A stretch of 64,000 bases of DNA from Rhodobacterales bacterium HKCCA1288. Its GTDB lineage: Bacteria; Pseudomonadota; Alphaproteobacteria; Rhodobacterales; Rhodobacteraceae. The notes below the pieces were generated by a model. The model ran no database searches. It was not told the origin of the DNA and worked only from the letters and a program-made list of their open reading frames with translations. A program made the position numbers and the translations under genes. The stretch is taken from assembly GCA_015693905.1 (NCBI GenBank), contig CP065161.1, positions 2,525,001 through 2,589,000 on the forward strand, written 5' to 3'. Shown in pieces: positions 50,365-59,517 of this stretch (position 1 is the stretch's first letter; each line of letters starts with the position of its first letter).

Positions 50365-51528
50365 ATGCACTTTGAGAGTAAATTATTTTCGCCCGTGACC
50401 CTGCGTGGCCTCACCTTGCGCAATCGTATCGTTCTCTCGCCGCTGTGTATGTATTCCGCACAGGATGGTTTGGCCTCTGATTTTCACGCGTCCCACCTGT
50501 CGGCGTTTGCGCGCGGCGGGGTGGGATTGGTCTTTACCGAGGCGACTGCGGTCGAGCCGCGCGGACGGATCACGCCCAAATGTTTGGGAATTTGGAACGA
50601 TGCACAGGTGGAGGCGTTCAAACCCATCACGCGGTTCATCACTGAGATGGGCGCGGTGCCTGCAATCCAATTGGCCCATGCGGGGCGCAAAGCCAGTAGC
50701 GCCCCCCCATGGGGCGGCGGCAAGCCTGTCGCCCCCGATGACACAACATGGGGCGAGGGGGGGTGGCAAACGGTTGCGCCCTCTGGCCTGCCTGTAGCCG
50801 ATGGGTGGCCAAGCCCCAAAGCGTTGGGTGTGGAAGAGATCGCGGGGCTGATTGCGGCCTTTGCCGATGCCGCAAAACGCGCGCTGGCCGCAGGGTTCAA
50901 GGTGATCGAAATTCACGGCGCGCATGGGTATTTGATCCATAGCTTTTTGTCGCCCGCCACCAATCAGCGCAATGATGCCTATGGTGGGGATCTTGAGGGG
51001 CGGATGCGCTTTGCCTTGGAGGTCAGCCGCGCGGTGCGCGCGGTTTGGCCTGAGGAACTTCCCCTGTTTTTCCGTATCTCTGCGGTGGATACAGGGGGGT
51101 GGTCGCTTGAGGATTCCGTCACGCTGGCCAAGGCGCTTAAGGCGATTGGGGTTGATGTGATTGATTGCTCATCAGGTGGGATTGCGGGCGCGCCTGCCTT
51201 CCGCGCCAGCGATGATGGGCGGCCTTTACCTGCAGGCGGACAGCGACCTTTGGGATTTCAGGTGCCCTATGCCGAGGCGATGGAGCGCGAAGCAGGTATT
51301 GCTGCCATGGCGGTTGGACGGATCGTGGACGGGCAGCAGGCTGAGGATATCCTGCAAGAGGGGCGCGCCAGTTTCATCGCCTTGGGGCGGGAATTGATGC
51401 ATGATCCGTTTTGGCCCCTTCACGCCGCCGAGGCCCTTGGCGAGGCGGATGCCTTTTCGCTCTGGCCTGAACAATATCGGTGGGCCATCGTGCGCCGTGC
51501 CGAGCTTGGACAGTATCAGGCCGGGTGA
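50365..51528 (+). CDS. NADH:flavin oxidoreductase, Old Yellow Enzyme (YqjM type)
   Basis: The 387-residue FMN enzyme has LSPLCMYSAQDG (YqjM-type cysteine), QLAHAGRKASS, the active-site HGAHGYLIHSF and SPATNQRNDAYGG. It reduces activated double bonds with NAD(P)H. ATG 50365 gives the usual N-terminus FESKLFSPVTLRGLTLRNRI; an in-frame start at 50281 would add an unrelated stretch. Confidence 0.92.
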   Translation: MHFESKLFSPVTLRGLTLRNRIVLSPLCMYSAQDGLASDFHASHLSAFARGGVGLVFTEATAVEPRGRITPKCLGIWNDAQVEAFKPITRFITEMGAVPAIQLAHAGRKASSAPPWGGGKPVAPDDTTWGEGGWQTVAPSGLPVADGWPSPKALGVEEIAGLIAAFADAAKRALAAGFKVIEIHGAHGYLIHSFLSPATNQRNDAYGGDLEGRMRFALEVSRAVRAVWPEELPLFFRISAVDTGGWSLEDSVTLAKALKAIGVDVIDCSSGGIAGAPAFRASDDGRPLPAGGQRPLGFQVPYAEAMEREAGIAAMAVGRIVDGQQAEDILQEGRASFIALGRELMHDPFWPLHAAEALGEADAFSLWPEQYRWAIVRRAELGQYQAG

Positions 51529-51530
51529 CC

Positions 51531-52415
51531 TCAGGCCCTGCGGTCAAACAGCCCCGATGCCAACACCACGCCGGCAGCCACCAAGATCACACCGATTAAT
51601 TTGATCAGGGTAACAGTTTCGCCCAAAAACAGCGCGCCCCCGATTAAGGCGAGAACGGGGGTCAACGCGCCAAAGGCGGCGGTTTGCGCCGCCCCCAATT
51701 GGCGCACCGCTATGGCATAGAGAACCAAAGCCAAGACCGCGATGAGCACGCCTTGCAACAGCGCCATGACTAGAAAATCGCGCGGGCTTACGCCCGCAAA
51801 GCTGACATTCCCTGAGAGGGCCAAAAATGGCGCCACGGCCAGGGTTCCCCAAAATAGCCCAATTACCAAACCATGCAGGGGCGTGAATCCGCTTTGTTTG
51901 AAATAGACCGAATAGATCGCCCATAAAAAAGACCCAGAGAGAAACAGGATATGCCCCCGCCATGCGCCATCTGCGCTGCCATGCAAGACCTGCCACAGCC
52001 CCACCATCAAAGCCCCGATAAAGATCACGATCAATCCGATCAGTCGTGGCTTTGAGGGCTGCTCACCCGTCATGACGACCATAACAAGCGCCGTCCAAAA
52101 CGGCAGCATTCCCGGTGCCAAAACCCCCGCATCCGAGGCAGGCGCAAAGAATAGGCCCATTGAAACGATGTAGGGGAAAAGCGCACTGGCCCCTAGACCG
52201 AGCATGACTGCACCAATCACGCTTTGCCCGCGGGGGATCACGCCCAATTTCAACATCAGCGGGATTGTGACCAAAAACCCAGTGCCAAGGCGCAGAAGCA
52301 ACACCTCCTCTACTGTGAAATTCGTGCTGACGGCAAACCGCGTGCCGACCAGAAACACGGCCCATATCGTGACAGTCGCCAATGCGACGAAAAGACCTTT
52401 GAGGGGAAGGGTCAT
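51531..52415 (-). CDS. EamA/DMT family transporter
   Basis: The 294-residue membrane protein has about ten helices in two EamA repeats; the second ends with the typical GALFLGETVTLIKLIGVILVA segment. Members export amino acids or other small metabolites; the substrate is unknown. It converges on the Old Yellow Enzyme gene, with 2 bp between the two stop codons. Confidence 0.88.
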   Translation of the reverse strand: MTLPLKGLFVALATVTIWAVFLVGTRFAVSTNFTVEEVLLLRLGTGFLVTIPLMLKLGVIPRGQSVIGAVMLGLGASALFPYIVSMGLFFAPASDAGVLAPGMLPFWTALVMVVMTGEQPSKPRLIGLIVIFIGALMVGLWQVLHGSADGAWRGHILFLSGSFLWAIYSVYFKQSGFTPLHGLVIGLFWGTLAVAPFLALSGNVSFAGVSPRDFLVMALLQGVLIAVLALVLYAIAVRQLGAAQTAAFGALTPVLALIGGALFLGETVTLIKLIGVILVAAGVVLASGLFDRRA

Positions 52416-52786
52416 TGGCGGGTGTCATCCATCATTGCAAAGGGGTTTTCCGCGCGGAAACTGCGCAACCCGACCATCGCGCGGATTGTGGCCCAAATGC
52501 AAGGGGTGGGGTGCATAGCGGCTATGCACCAATCACCGCTTGACTTCTCATCTCAGATACACGAGGTGCAAGGCCTGCACCCGCGTGATCGCGTGAGAGA
52601 GTTGTGCCCGACAGACGGGCCGAGCGGGGCATCACCACTCAGTATCCCAACACGCAGGGTTCCTGATACAGCGATAGGGTGGCGGGAAGGCCAATGTCGT
52701 TGTGAACCCGAAACGGCTGCCGATCATTTGGCGGCCAAACGGCTTTGTGCGCGCTTTGCACAGGGCTTTGTGAAAAGGATATCTCT
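52416..52786. promoter_or_regulatory. 371-bp divergent promoter and structured leader of the DEAD-box helicase gene
   Basis: This region separates the divergent EamA and helicase genes. It contains two inverted repeats sharing a GGTGCA core: GGTGCATAG-CGG-CTATGCACC (52510-52530) and GGTGCA-AGGCC-TGCACC (52565-52581), followed by a direct repeat CGCGTGA/CGCGTGA (52582-52596). If transcription begins upstream of these, the helicase mRNA has a leader of more than 200 bases with strong structure. I see no protein-coding gene in it. Confidence 0.5.
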
Positions 52787-54070
52787 TTGTTTGATTTCGA
52801 TATGCTGGGACTTGAGCCCACATTGAACGCGGCGTTGAAGGCCGCAAACCTGTCCGAACCCACCCCGATCCAGAACCAAGCCATTCCTTTGGCCTTGGAA
52901 GGGCACGATATTATGGGTCTGGCGCAAACAGGCACAGGCAAGACGCTGGCCTTCGGTTTGCCGCTGATCAACCATTTGTTGGGCAAGCAGGGCAAGCCTG
53001 AACCAAAAACCGTCAAGGCATTGGTGCTTGCGCCAACGCGTGAATTGGTCAACCAAATCGCAGACAGCCTCAAGCCTCTGACGGCAGGGTCCAAGTTGCG
53101 GGTTCATTCTGTGGTGGGGGGGCAATCCATTCCCAAGCAGATCAACCTTCTTGCGCGCGGCACTGATATTTTGGTGGCAACACCCGGTCGCTTGATTGAC
53201 CTGCTCAATCGCCGCGCGGTTGATCTCAGCCAAACGCGCCATCTGGTTTTGGACGAGGCCGATCAAATGCTTGATCTGGGCTTTATCCATGCGCTGCGCC
53301 AAATCGCGCCGCATTTGGCAACCCCGCGCCAAACCATGCTGTTCTCGGCCACCATGCCCAAGCAGATGGAAGAATTGTCGAGCGCCTATTTGAACAACCC
53401 CCGCCGTGTTCAAGTTTCGCCTCCAGGAAAAGCGGCAGATAAGATCACGCAGTCGGTGCATTTTGTTTCTAAGGGCGATAAACCCGCCAAACTGCGCGAA
53501 ATCCTGAGCCGCGATTTGGACGCGCTGACGCTTGTTTTTGCGCGCACAAAACATGGTGCGGAAAAGCTGATGAAAGGCTTGGTTGAGGATGGCTATAAGG
53601 CCGCATCGATCCACGGCAACAAAAGCCAAGGTCAGCGCGATCGTGCCATCAAACAATTCCGCGCGGGTGAGATCACTGTGTTGGTCGCAACCGATGTTGC
53701 GGCCCGTGGCATCGATATCCCAGGTGTGGCTTATGTGGTCAATTATGATTTGCCAGATGTGCCTGAGAATTACGTCCATCGTATTGGCCGCACGGCCCGC
53801 GCAGGGCGCGAGGGAGAGGCAATTGCCTTTTGCGCCGCTGATGAAATGGATTTGCTGCGCCAAGTGCAAAAGCTGATGAAACTCGAAATCCCCGTGGCCA
53901 GCGGCAGCGCGCCCGAGGGGGCCGAGCAAGGTGGCGGTCGTCCCCATCGCGGCGGCCCTCGCCGTGGCTTTAAGCCAAAGGCCAATGCAGGGCATGGCGC
54001 GGCGGATGGAAAACCGCGTCATCGCCGCCGTGGCAAACCCGCCCGCGGGCCACGCCAAAAGGCAGCATAA
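52787..54070 (+). CDS. DEAD-box ATP-dependent RNA helicase
   Basis: The 427-residue helicase has the Q motif EPTPIQNQAI, Walker A AQTGTGKT, PTRELVNQ, VLDEADQM (DEAD), FSATMP, VATDVAARGIDI and HRIGRTARAGR. A basic, glycine/arginine-rich tail follows (GGRPHRGGPRRGFKPK), as in RhlE-like enzymes that unwind rRNA or mRNA structures. The start is TTG 52787, with AAGGA 8 bases before it; GTG 52745 would add an unlikely cysteine-rich stretch and ATG 52802 would remove the conserved FDFD. Confidence 0.9.
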   Translation: MFDFDMLGLEPTLNAALKAANLSEPTPIQNQAIPLALEGHDIMGLAQTGTGKTLAFGLPLINHLLGKQGKPEPKTVKALVLAPTRELVNQIADSLKPLTAGSKLRVHSVVGGQSIPKQINLLARGTDILVATPGRLIDLLNRRAVDLSQTRHLVLDEADQMLDLGFIHALRQIAPHLATPRQTMLFSATMPKQMEELSSAYLNNPRRVQVSPPGKAADKITQSVHFVSKGDKPAKLREILSRDLDALTLVFARTKHGAEKLMKGLVEDGYKAASIHGNKSQGQRDRAIKQFRAGEITVLVATDVAARGIDIPGVAYVVNYDLPDVPENYVHRIGRTARAGREGEAIAFCAADEMDLLRQVQKLMKLEIPVASGSAPEGAEQGGGRPHRGGPRRGFKPKANAGHGAADGKPRHRRRGKPARGPRQKAA

Positions 54071-54075
54071 TCTTT

Positions 54076-54104
54076 AAAAAAGGGGGCCATGCGCCCCCTT
54101 TTTT
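54076..54104 (+). terminator. Rho-independent terminator after the helicase gene
   Basis: A GGGGGC/GCCCCC stem with a 5-base loop is flanked by six A before and six T after it, 5 bp downstream of the helicase stop codon. It could work in both directions. Confidence 0.85.
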
Positions 54105-54167
54105 CTTTGCACCCCCGTCCTTCGGGGTTTAGCAAAAGCACCACAGTGTTTCGTGGGAGGGGACAAG

Positions 54168-55172
54168 ATGGTGGTGCGTGTGGCGGTCATTGGCGCAGGC
54201 GTGATGGGGGCGGATCATGCAAAGATCATCGCCCAAGATGTGCCGAATGCCTGTTTGCAACTTGTCTGCGACATGGATGGCGCGCGGGCGCGCGCCGTGG
54301 CCGATGCGACAAGTGCGGTTGATTGCACAGATGACCCCGAAGCCGCGCTGTTGCGCGAAGATATTGATGCGGTGATTATCGCCTCGCCCGATTTTACCCA
54401 TGCAGCTTACACCAAGACGCTGATTGCACGCGGCAAGCGGGTTTTGTGTGAAAAGCCCCTAAGCCAAAAGATTGACGAATGTTTGGATGTGATGGCCGCC
54501 GAACAGGCGACAGGTTCGCCCCATATCATGGTTGGCTTCATGCGCCGCTATGATCGTGCCTATTTGGATATGCGCGAAGCCCTTGCCAAAGGTGTGTTGG
54601 GGCGGGCTTTGATGATGCATAACTTTCACCGCAACCTCGCCACGCCTTATCCCAGTTTCACGGGGGCCATGGCGATTACCAATTCCGCGCCGCATGAGTT
54701 TGACATCGCGCGGTATCTATTGGGGGTGGAGGTGACCACGATCACCGCCCATCAGCCTAAGCGCAGCGATGATGTTGTGGCGCCCGTGGTGATGGTTCTG
54801 GAAACCGATGATGATCAATTGATCACAGTCGAGGTCAACAACAACGCCGCCTACGGATATGATGTGCGCGCAGAATTGGTGGGCGAGCTTGGCAGTATCT
54901 CAACCAACAAAGTGGCGCATTCCCGCCTTGATGCGCGACTGAGTTCGGCGATCCGCTATGACGAGGATTGGCGCGGACATTACCATGATGCCTATGTCGC
55001 CCAAAATCGAGATTTCATGGGATTTGTGCAAACGGGTATTTTGCCAGAAGCGGCTGCCAGCACATGGGATGGCTATGCCGCCGCCCTTGTTGCGGATACA
55101 GGCGTGCGTGCCTTGCACTCAGGCGTCAAAGAGCGGGTTGAAATGATCAAAAAACCCGCCTTTTACGCTTAG
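54168..55172 (+). CDS. Gfo/Idh/MocA family oxidoreductase
   Basis: The 334-residue NAD(P)-dependent oxidoreductase has the Rossmann start VRVAVIGAGVMGADHAKI and the conserved lysine in VLCEKPLSQK, followed by the DFTHAAYTK-region and a beta-sheet domain with VGFMRRYDRAY. Members act on sugars or inositols; the substrate here is unknown. ATG 54168 follows GGAGGGGAC. Its stop codon overlaps that of the convergent deaminase gene. Confidence 0.9.
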   Translation: MVVRVAVIGAGVMGADHAKIIAQDVPNACLQLVCDMDGARARAVADATSAVDCTDDPEAALLREDIDAVIIASPDFTHAAYTKTLIARGKRVLCEKPLSQKIDECLDVMAAEQATGSPHIMVGFMRRYDRAYLDMREALAKGVLGRALMMHNFHRNLATPYPSFTGAMAITNSAPHEFDIARYLLGVEVTTITAHQPKRSDDVVAPVVMVLETDDDQLITVEVNNNAAYGYDVRAELVGELGSISTNKVAHSRLDARLSSAIRYDEDWRGHYHDAYVAQNRDFMGFVQTGILPEAAASTWDGYAAALVADTGVRALHSGVKERVEMIKKPAFYA

Positions 55173-56545
55173 GCCCGTTCCATCAAATCGCGGGTCATGG
55201 CCGCGTGATTTGCCAAGAGTTTGCTCATATCCATGCTGACCAACTGCCCCTCTGCAACAATAACCTTGCCGTTGATGATGGTGTAATTGGTCTTGCCCGA
55301 GCCGCAGAACAACAGACCTGCAAGGAGATCCCATTGCGCGCCTGCAAAATCGATGCCGCGTGTATCAAAGGCAGCAAGATCGGCGGCATAGCCCTTGGCA
55401 AGCACCCCAATATCATCGCGGCCTAGAACTGACGCGCCGCCACGGGTTGCCACCGCCAAAGCCTCGCGCGCGGTCATCGCATCGCCCCCTTTCATGACGC
55501 GCTGCAGCAGCATGGCTTGGCGCGCCTCATTGAGCATGTGGCCGCTGTCATTGGAGGCCGAGCCATCAACCCCAAGCCCCACCTTTACCCCTGCATCCAG
55601 ACAGTGACGGACGGGTGCAATGCCACTGGCCAACCGCATATTCGAGCAGGGGCAATGCGCAATGCCCGTGCCTGTTCGTGCGAAGAGGTTGATCTCGCCG
55701 TCATCCAATTGAACGCAATGGGCGTGCCAAACATCGTGGCCTGTCCAACCAACCGCCTCGATATATTCACCGGGGCGCATCCCAAAGGTCGCAAGGCTAT
55801 AATCGATATCCTCGACATTCTCGGCCAGATGCGTGTGCATCCCGACCCCGTAGCTGCGCGCCATAGTGGCGGTTTCGCGCATCAAATCCATGCTGACGGA
55901 GAAAGGCGAACACGGGGCCAAAGCTACCCGCCGCATCGCATAGCGGCTGGCGTCATGATGGGTTTCGATCAGGCGTTGGCAATCGGCCAGAATGGCGGGT
56001 TCGGCTTCGGTCAGACGATCTGGGGGAAGCCCCCCTTTGCTTTCGCCAATGCTCATCGAGCCGCGTGTGCCGTGAAAGCGTAAACCGATATCTTCGGCAG
56101 CGGCAAAGCTATCTTCAAGCCGTGCGCCATTGGGATAGAGATACAAATGGTCGGAGGAGGTTGTGCAGCCCGTCATCGCCAATTCCGCCATGGCCAAGGC
56201 CCCTGACCAATAAATATGATCTGGCCCGATATTGCACCAAATAGGGTAAAGGGTCTGCAACCAACCAAAAAGCGGTGCGTTTTGCGCCGCAGGCACGGCG
56301 CGGGTGAGGTTTTGGAACATATGGTGATGGGTGTTCACCATCCCAGGGATCACCACATGACCGCGCATATCAATCACGCGGTCTGCGCTTTGCGGCAGAT
56401 CCGCGGTTTTTCCAACCGCCTCGATCACCCCGCCGCGTGCGAACAGCGCGCCATCGGTTATTTCATCGCCATAGGGCGCATCTGGGCGCGCCTCCATCGT
56501 GCACAGAAGATCTGCGTGTTTGATCAAAAGCGTCTCTTGCGCCAT
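55169..56545 (-). CDS. Amidohydrolase, 8-oxoguanine deaminase-like
   Basis: The 458-residue metal-dependent deaminase has the metal-binding VNTHHHMFQNLTRAVP (HxH), HTHLAEN, HAHCVQL and GLGVDGSASND. These fit the subgroup of 8-oxoguanine and s-triazine aminohydrolases; in a purine context an 8-oxoguanine or guanine-type deaminase is likely. ATG 56545 follows AGAGGTG. Product (urate or xanthine) would fit the xanthine dehydrogenase operon 1.6 kb away, from which it is separated by the DUF1828 pair. Confidence 0.82.
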   Translation of the reverse strand: MAQETLLIKHADLLCTMEARPDAPYGDEITDGALFARGGVIEAVGKTADLPQSADRVIDMRGHVVIPGMVNTHHHMFQNLTRAVPAAQNAPLFGWLQTLYPIWCNIGPDHIYWSGALAMAELAMTGCTTSSDHLYLYPNGARLEDSFAAAEDIGLRFHGTRGSMSIGESKGGLPPDRLTEAEPAILADCQRLIETHHDASRYAMRRVALAPCSPFSVSMDLMRETATMARSYGVGMHTHLAENVEDIDYSLATFGMRPGEYIEAVGWTGHDVWHAHCVQLDDGEINLFARTGTGIAHCPCSNMRLASGIAPVRHCLDAGVKVGLGVDGSASNDSGHMLNEARQAMLLQRVMKGGDAMTAREALAVATRGGASVLGRDDIGVLAKGYAADLAAFDTRGIDFAGAQWDLLAGLLFCGSGKTNYTIINGKVIVAEGQLVSMDMSKLLANHAAMTRDLMERA

Positions 56546-56664
56546 GGGCACCTCTTTTTGTGGGGTCTGCGCGACCCATGCAGAGCCATGCCTGAACTCA
56601 GGTGAACGTATGAACATTCACTCAACATCTCGCGCAGACCACCTCATTGCTCAATTAGGCGACT

Positions 56665-57450
56665 CTAAGCTGCTCGGCGAAGTATAGCCTCGATTTTAGA
56701 GTTTGTGCCATCTCGTCCAGCGCCTGACCAATCTACAAGGTTTAATACGTCATTGTTCATTGTGCGTTGGCGATTTTTCTTTGAAATAGAGGAGTTTATG
56801 AAGTCTTCGTATACTACAATTGGCGTCACTGTTACCAAACGCTCACGCGCAATCAACTCCGCCGCAAGAAGAGCTTCCAGCACCTTTATTTCTGCCGTGG
56901 CAACGTAAACTGCTGCTGATCTTCCACTATCGGCTGCAACAAAGATGTCTGTTATGTATCCACCTTTGTCGGGGGATATTTCGTGCTTCTCGAATACAGT
57001 ATAGCCATTTGTGAAGTGCCCCCTTATTGCGTCAAGCAAGTCTTCTTTGAACAAATTTTCAGCCCTCTCTCGGGATTGAAACTCTAGGTCTTGAAGTCTG
57101 TTCATAAACGAGAGGAATTCGATTACGCCTTGGCCCGATTGGTCTTCGTCGAACCATTGGCTTGAGAACGTCACGGTGTCTTCATCAAAGTTTATCTCAT
57201 GTAGCTTTGCTAGCTGACGCACCGTTTCCATTCTGGTGTCTGTCGTAAGATCACCCGCTACGTCTTCTAGGTAAAGAAAGGAAGCGCCACTATCCTCGAA
57301 ACGTATTTTCGAGGCTTCTTTGCTTGCGTAAAACACTAGTGGTTCATCGCCAAGCCACGTGAAAGGGGAAGTTATTACAAACCCTTTTGGAACTTCTCGT
57401 ACTCGGAAGCCGTCACAGAATGATTTGCATATTTGTTTTTGAAGGTTCAT
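56665..57450 (-). CDS. DUF1828-type protein of an accessory two-gene unit
   Basis: The 261-residue protein begins with a DUF1828-like domain (about 5-95): FVITSPFTWLGDEPLVFYAS, KIRFEDSGASFLYLED and TFSSQWFD. The rest (about 115-261) is probably the partner domain DUF1829-like, with a beta-rich ITDIFVAADSGRSAAVYVAT region and basic SISKKNRQRTM. No catalytic residues are recognised. It overlaps the upstream gene by 4 bp. Codon use looks more AT-rich than the flanking purine genes, which suggests transfer. A toxin-antitoxin or defence role is possible but unproven. Confidence 0.65.
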   Translation of the reverse strand: MNLQKQICKSFCDGFRVREVPKGFVITSPFTWLGDEPLVFYASKEASKIRFEDSGASFLYLEDVAGDLTTDTRMETVRQLAKLHEINFDEDTVTFSSQWFDEDQSGQGVIEFLSFMNRLQDLEFQSRERAENLFKEDLLDAIRGHFTNGYTVFEKHEISPDKGGYITDIFVAADSGRSAAVYVATAEIKVLEALLAAELIARERLVTVTPIVVYEDFINSSISKKNRQRTMNNDVLNLVDWSGAGRDGTNSKIEAILRRAA

Positions 57451-57935
57451 GCAAAAAGCTCACTTTGTTCAGGCTCTTGAAAGCGAAAGCGGACGGCTGC
57501 GTGTTTTACAGCATTTGATAGGTTGATGGTAAAGGCCGTTGTACACTCGATCTCCACGCCTCCGCTCGGATGGTATATCATGTGTTCTCGATCACGCAAA
57601 TATCCTGTCTCTACGCGTGTCACATCGCCTTTAATGAAGTGACAGTGCCAGTTCTTGTGGGACACGTGGAGATCATGGCTACAGAGCACAGCCATTCCAT
57701 CGTCTCTCTTGTGGCCGAGATAGGCATAGTATTCTTGAATACGCTCGTTGACGCGGATTAGTATAATGAAATCATTGTCTAACGCTTTGAATTCTATGAT
57801 GCGCCAATACCATTCTTGACTTTGCTGCATCTTCTTTTTTCGTAGTGGAAACGAAGCTCTTGGGATCGTTCCTCTTTCCCAAGTGCCGTATGAGGTAACT
57901 TTTTTGTCAGCTTCTATGATTTCCCTCAGCAGCAT
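57447..57935 (-). CDS. Histidine-rich partner protein of the DUF1828 gene, possibly DUF6978
   Basis: This 162-residue protein has a striking histidine cluster, HDLHVSHKNWHCH (about 97-109), followed by HMIYHPSGGVEIE. Histidines at this density may bind metal. I believe the protein belongs to the family DUF6978, seen beside DUF1828 genes, but this is from memory. Its stop overlaps the start of the DUF1828 gene (ATGA), so both are one translational unit. The upstream 220 bp (57936-58158) are AT-rich and probably contain promoters for this unit and for xdhA. Confidence 0.6.
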   Translation of the reverse strand: MLLREIIEADKKVTSYGTWERGTIPRASFPLRKKKMQQSQEWYWRIIEFKALDNDFIILIRVNERIQEYYAYLGHKRDDGMAVLCSHDLHVSHKNWHCHFIKGDVTRVETGYLRDREHMIYHPSGGVEIECTTAFTINLSNAVKHAAVRFRFQEPEQSELFA

Positions 57936-58158
57936 TAACTTTCCATTTCTCGCTTCTATAGGCCTTAACAGTATACGTATCTATAAATATTATCTACAAG
58001 TTAAGAATCTTTACGGCAGGCGGCGCGACAAAATTCTTGCCAAACGCGAAAACCCTCGCTTTCATTGTTATTAACACAGCCGCTCAGGTCTCTACGCCGC
58101 ATCGACGCCTGAGGATGTGACAGCACATGACGGGGTAAAGCGGCAGGTTAAATTCTCG

Positions 58159-59517
58159 ATGGAGGTTTCGTTTCTTCTGAATGGAGAGGCCGTGCAGGTC
58201 TCGACCCATCCCACTGCGACATTGCTCGATTGGCTGCGCGAAGCGCGGGGTCTGACCGGCACAAAGGAAGGGTGCAACGAAGGCGATTGTGGGGCTTGCA
58301 GCGTGGTGGTTCAGGATATTGACGGGGTTCGCGCCGTTAATGCCTGCATTCTATTTTTGCCCCAGATTGATGGCAAAGCCATTCGCACCGTTGAGGGTAT
58401 TGGTTCTGACACGCTGCACCCGGTCCAAGAGGCCATGATCACGCATCACGGGTCGCAATGCGGCTTTTGCACGCCCGGCTTTATTGCTTCGATGGTCGCA
58501 GGCCATGCCAATGGGCGCCGTGATCACGACACGGTTTTGGCGGGCAATTTGTGCCGTTGCACGGGCTATGCCCCGATCATCCGCGCGGCACAAGCGGCTG
58601 AAGATGGCGCGCAACCCGCATGGCTTGCGCGTGATGCAGCATGGGTGGCCACGGCACAAAAAAGCATTCATGCCCCGCAAAACAGCGATGAATTGGCCAC
58701 GCTTTATGCTGCAAAACCTGACGCGTTATTGATTGCGGGGGCCACCGATATTGGCCTTTGGGTCACCAAACAGTTGCGCGATTTTGACGAGGTGATTTTT
58801 CTCAACCAATGCGCTGATCTGGCTGATGTGCAGCTGGGCCAAGATGAAATTTGCTTGGGCGCAATGGTTAGCATGGCGCGGGTGCATCAGGTGATGGCGC
58901 AGTATCACCCCAGCTATGCCGAGATGATCCGCCGCTATGGGTCAGAGCAGGTTAGAAACGCCGCCACAATCGGCGGGAATATCGCGAACGGCTCGCCCAT
59001 TGGGGATAACCCGCCCGCATTGATTGCGCTTGGCGCGCGGCTGCATTTGCGCAAGGGCGATGCGCGGCGGGAGATTGCGATTGAAGATTTCTTTATCGAC
59101 TACGGCCAGCAAGACCGCGCAAGCGGGGAATTTGTCGAAGCCGTCACTTTGCCGAAATCCGCGCCTGATTTGCGGTGTTATAAATTGTCAAAACGCTTTG
59201 ATCAGGATATTTCCGCCGTTTGCGGTGCGTTCAATGTCGTCGTCAAAAATGGCATTATTCAAGACGCGCGTCTGGCCTTTGGCGGTATGGCAGGAACGCC
59301 CAAACTGGCCCGCGCGGCAATGGCCGCGTTGATCGACCAACCTTGGGGCGAGGCCACAATCGCGGCTGCTGCTGCAGCCTTAGTTGATGATTTCACGCCG
59401 CTCTCTGATATGCGGGCATCAGCCGCCTATCGGATGGCAGCGGCGCAAGGCATGATGTGGCGCTATTACGCCGAACGCCAAGGCACACCTGTATCTGTGC
59501 TGGAGGTGACTCCATGA
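58159..59517 (+). CDS. xdhA: Xanthine dehydrogenase small subunit XdhA
   Basis: The 452-residue subunit carries two [2Fe-2S] clusters (Cys39, 44, 47, 63 and Cys101, 104, 132, 134) followed by an FAD-binding domain with [16 protein letters not shown] and [16 protein letters not shown]. It passes electrons from the molybdenum subunit to NAD. ATG 58159 gives the usual N-terminus. Its end overlaps xdhB by 4 bp. Confidence 0.95.
   Translation: MEVSFLLNGEAVQVSTHPTATLLDWLREARGLTGTKEGCNEGDCGACSVVVQDIDGVRAVNACILFLPQIDGKAIRTVEGIGSDTLHPVQEAMITHHGSQCGFCTPGFIASMVAGHANGRRDHDTVLAGNLCRCTGYAPIIRAAQAAEDGAQPAWLARDAAWVATAQKSIHAPQNSDELATLYAAKPDALLIAGATDIGLWVTKQLRDFDEVIFLNQCADLADVQLGQDEICLGAMVSMARVHQVMAQYHPSYAEMIRRYGSEQVRNAATIGGNIANGSPIGDNPPALIALGARLHLRKGDARREIAIEDFFIDYGQQDRASGEFVEAVTLPKSAPDLRCYKLSKRFDQDISAVCGAFNVVVKNGIIQDARLAFGGMAGTPKLARAAMAALIDQPWGEATIAAAAAALVDDFTPLSDMRASAAYRMAAAQGMMWRYYAERQGTPVSVLEVTP

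Noticed and set aside
52724-54058. 444-codon reverse-strand reading frame opposite the DEAD-box gene
   Set aside because: All helicase motifs are on the forward strand; the reverse product has no family features.
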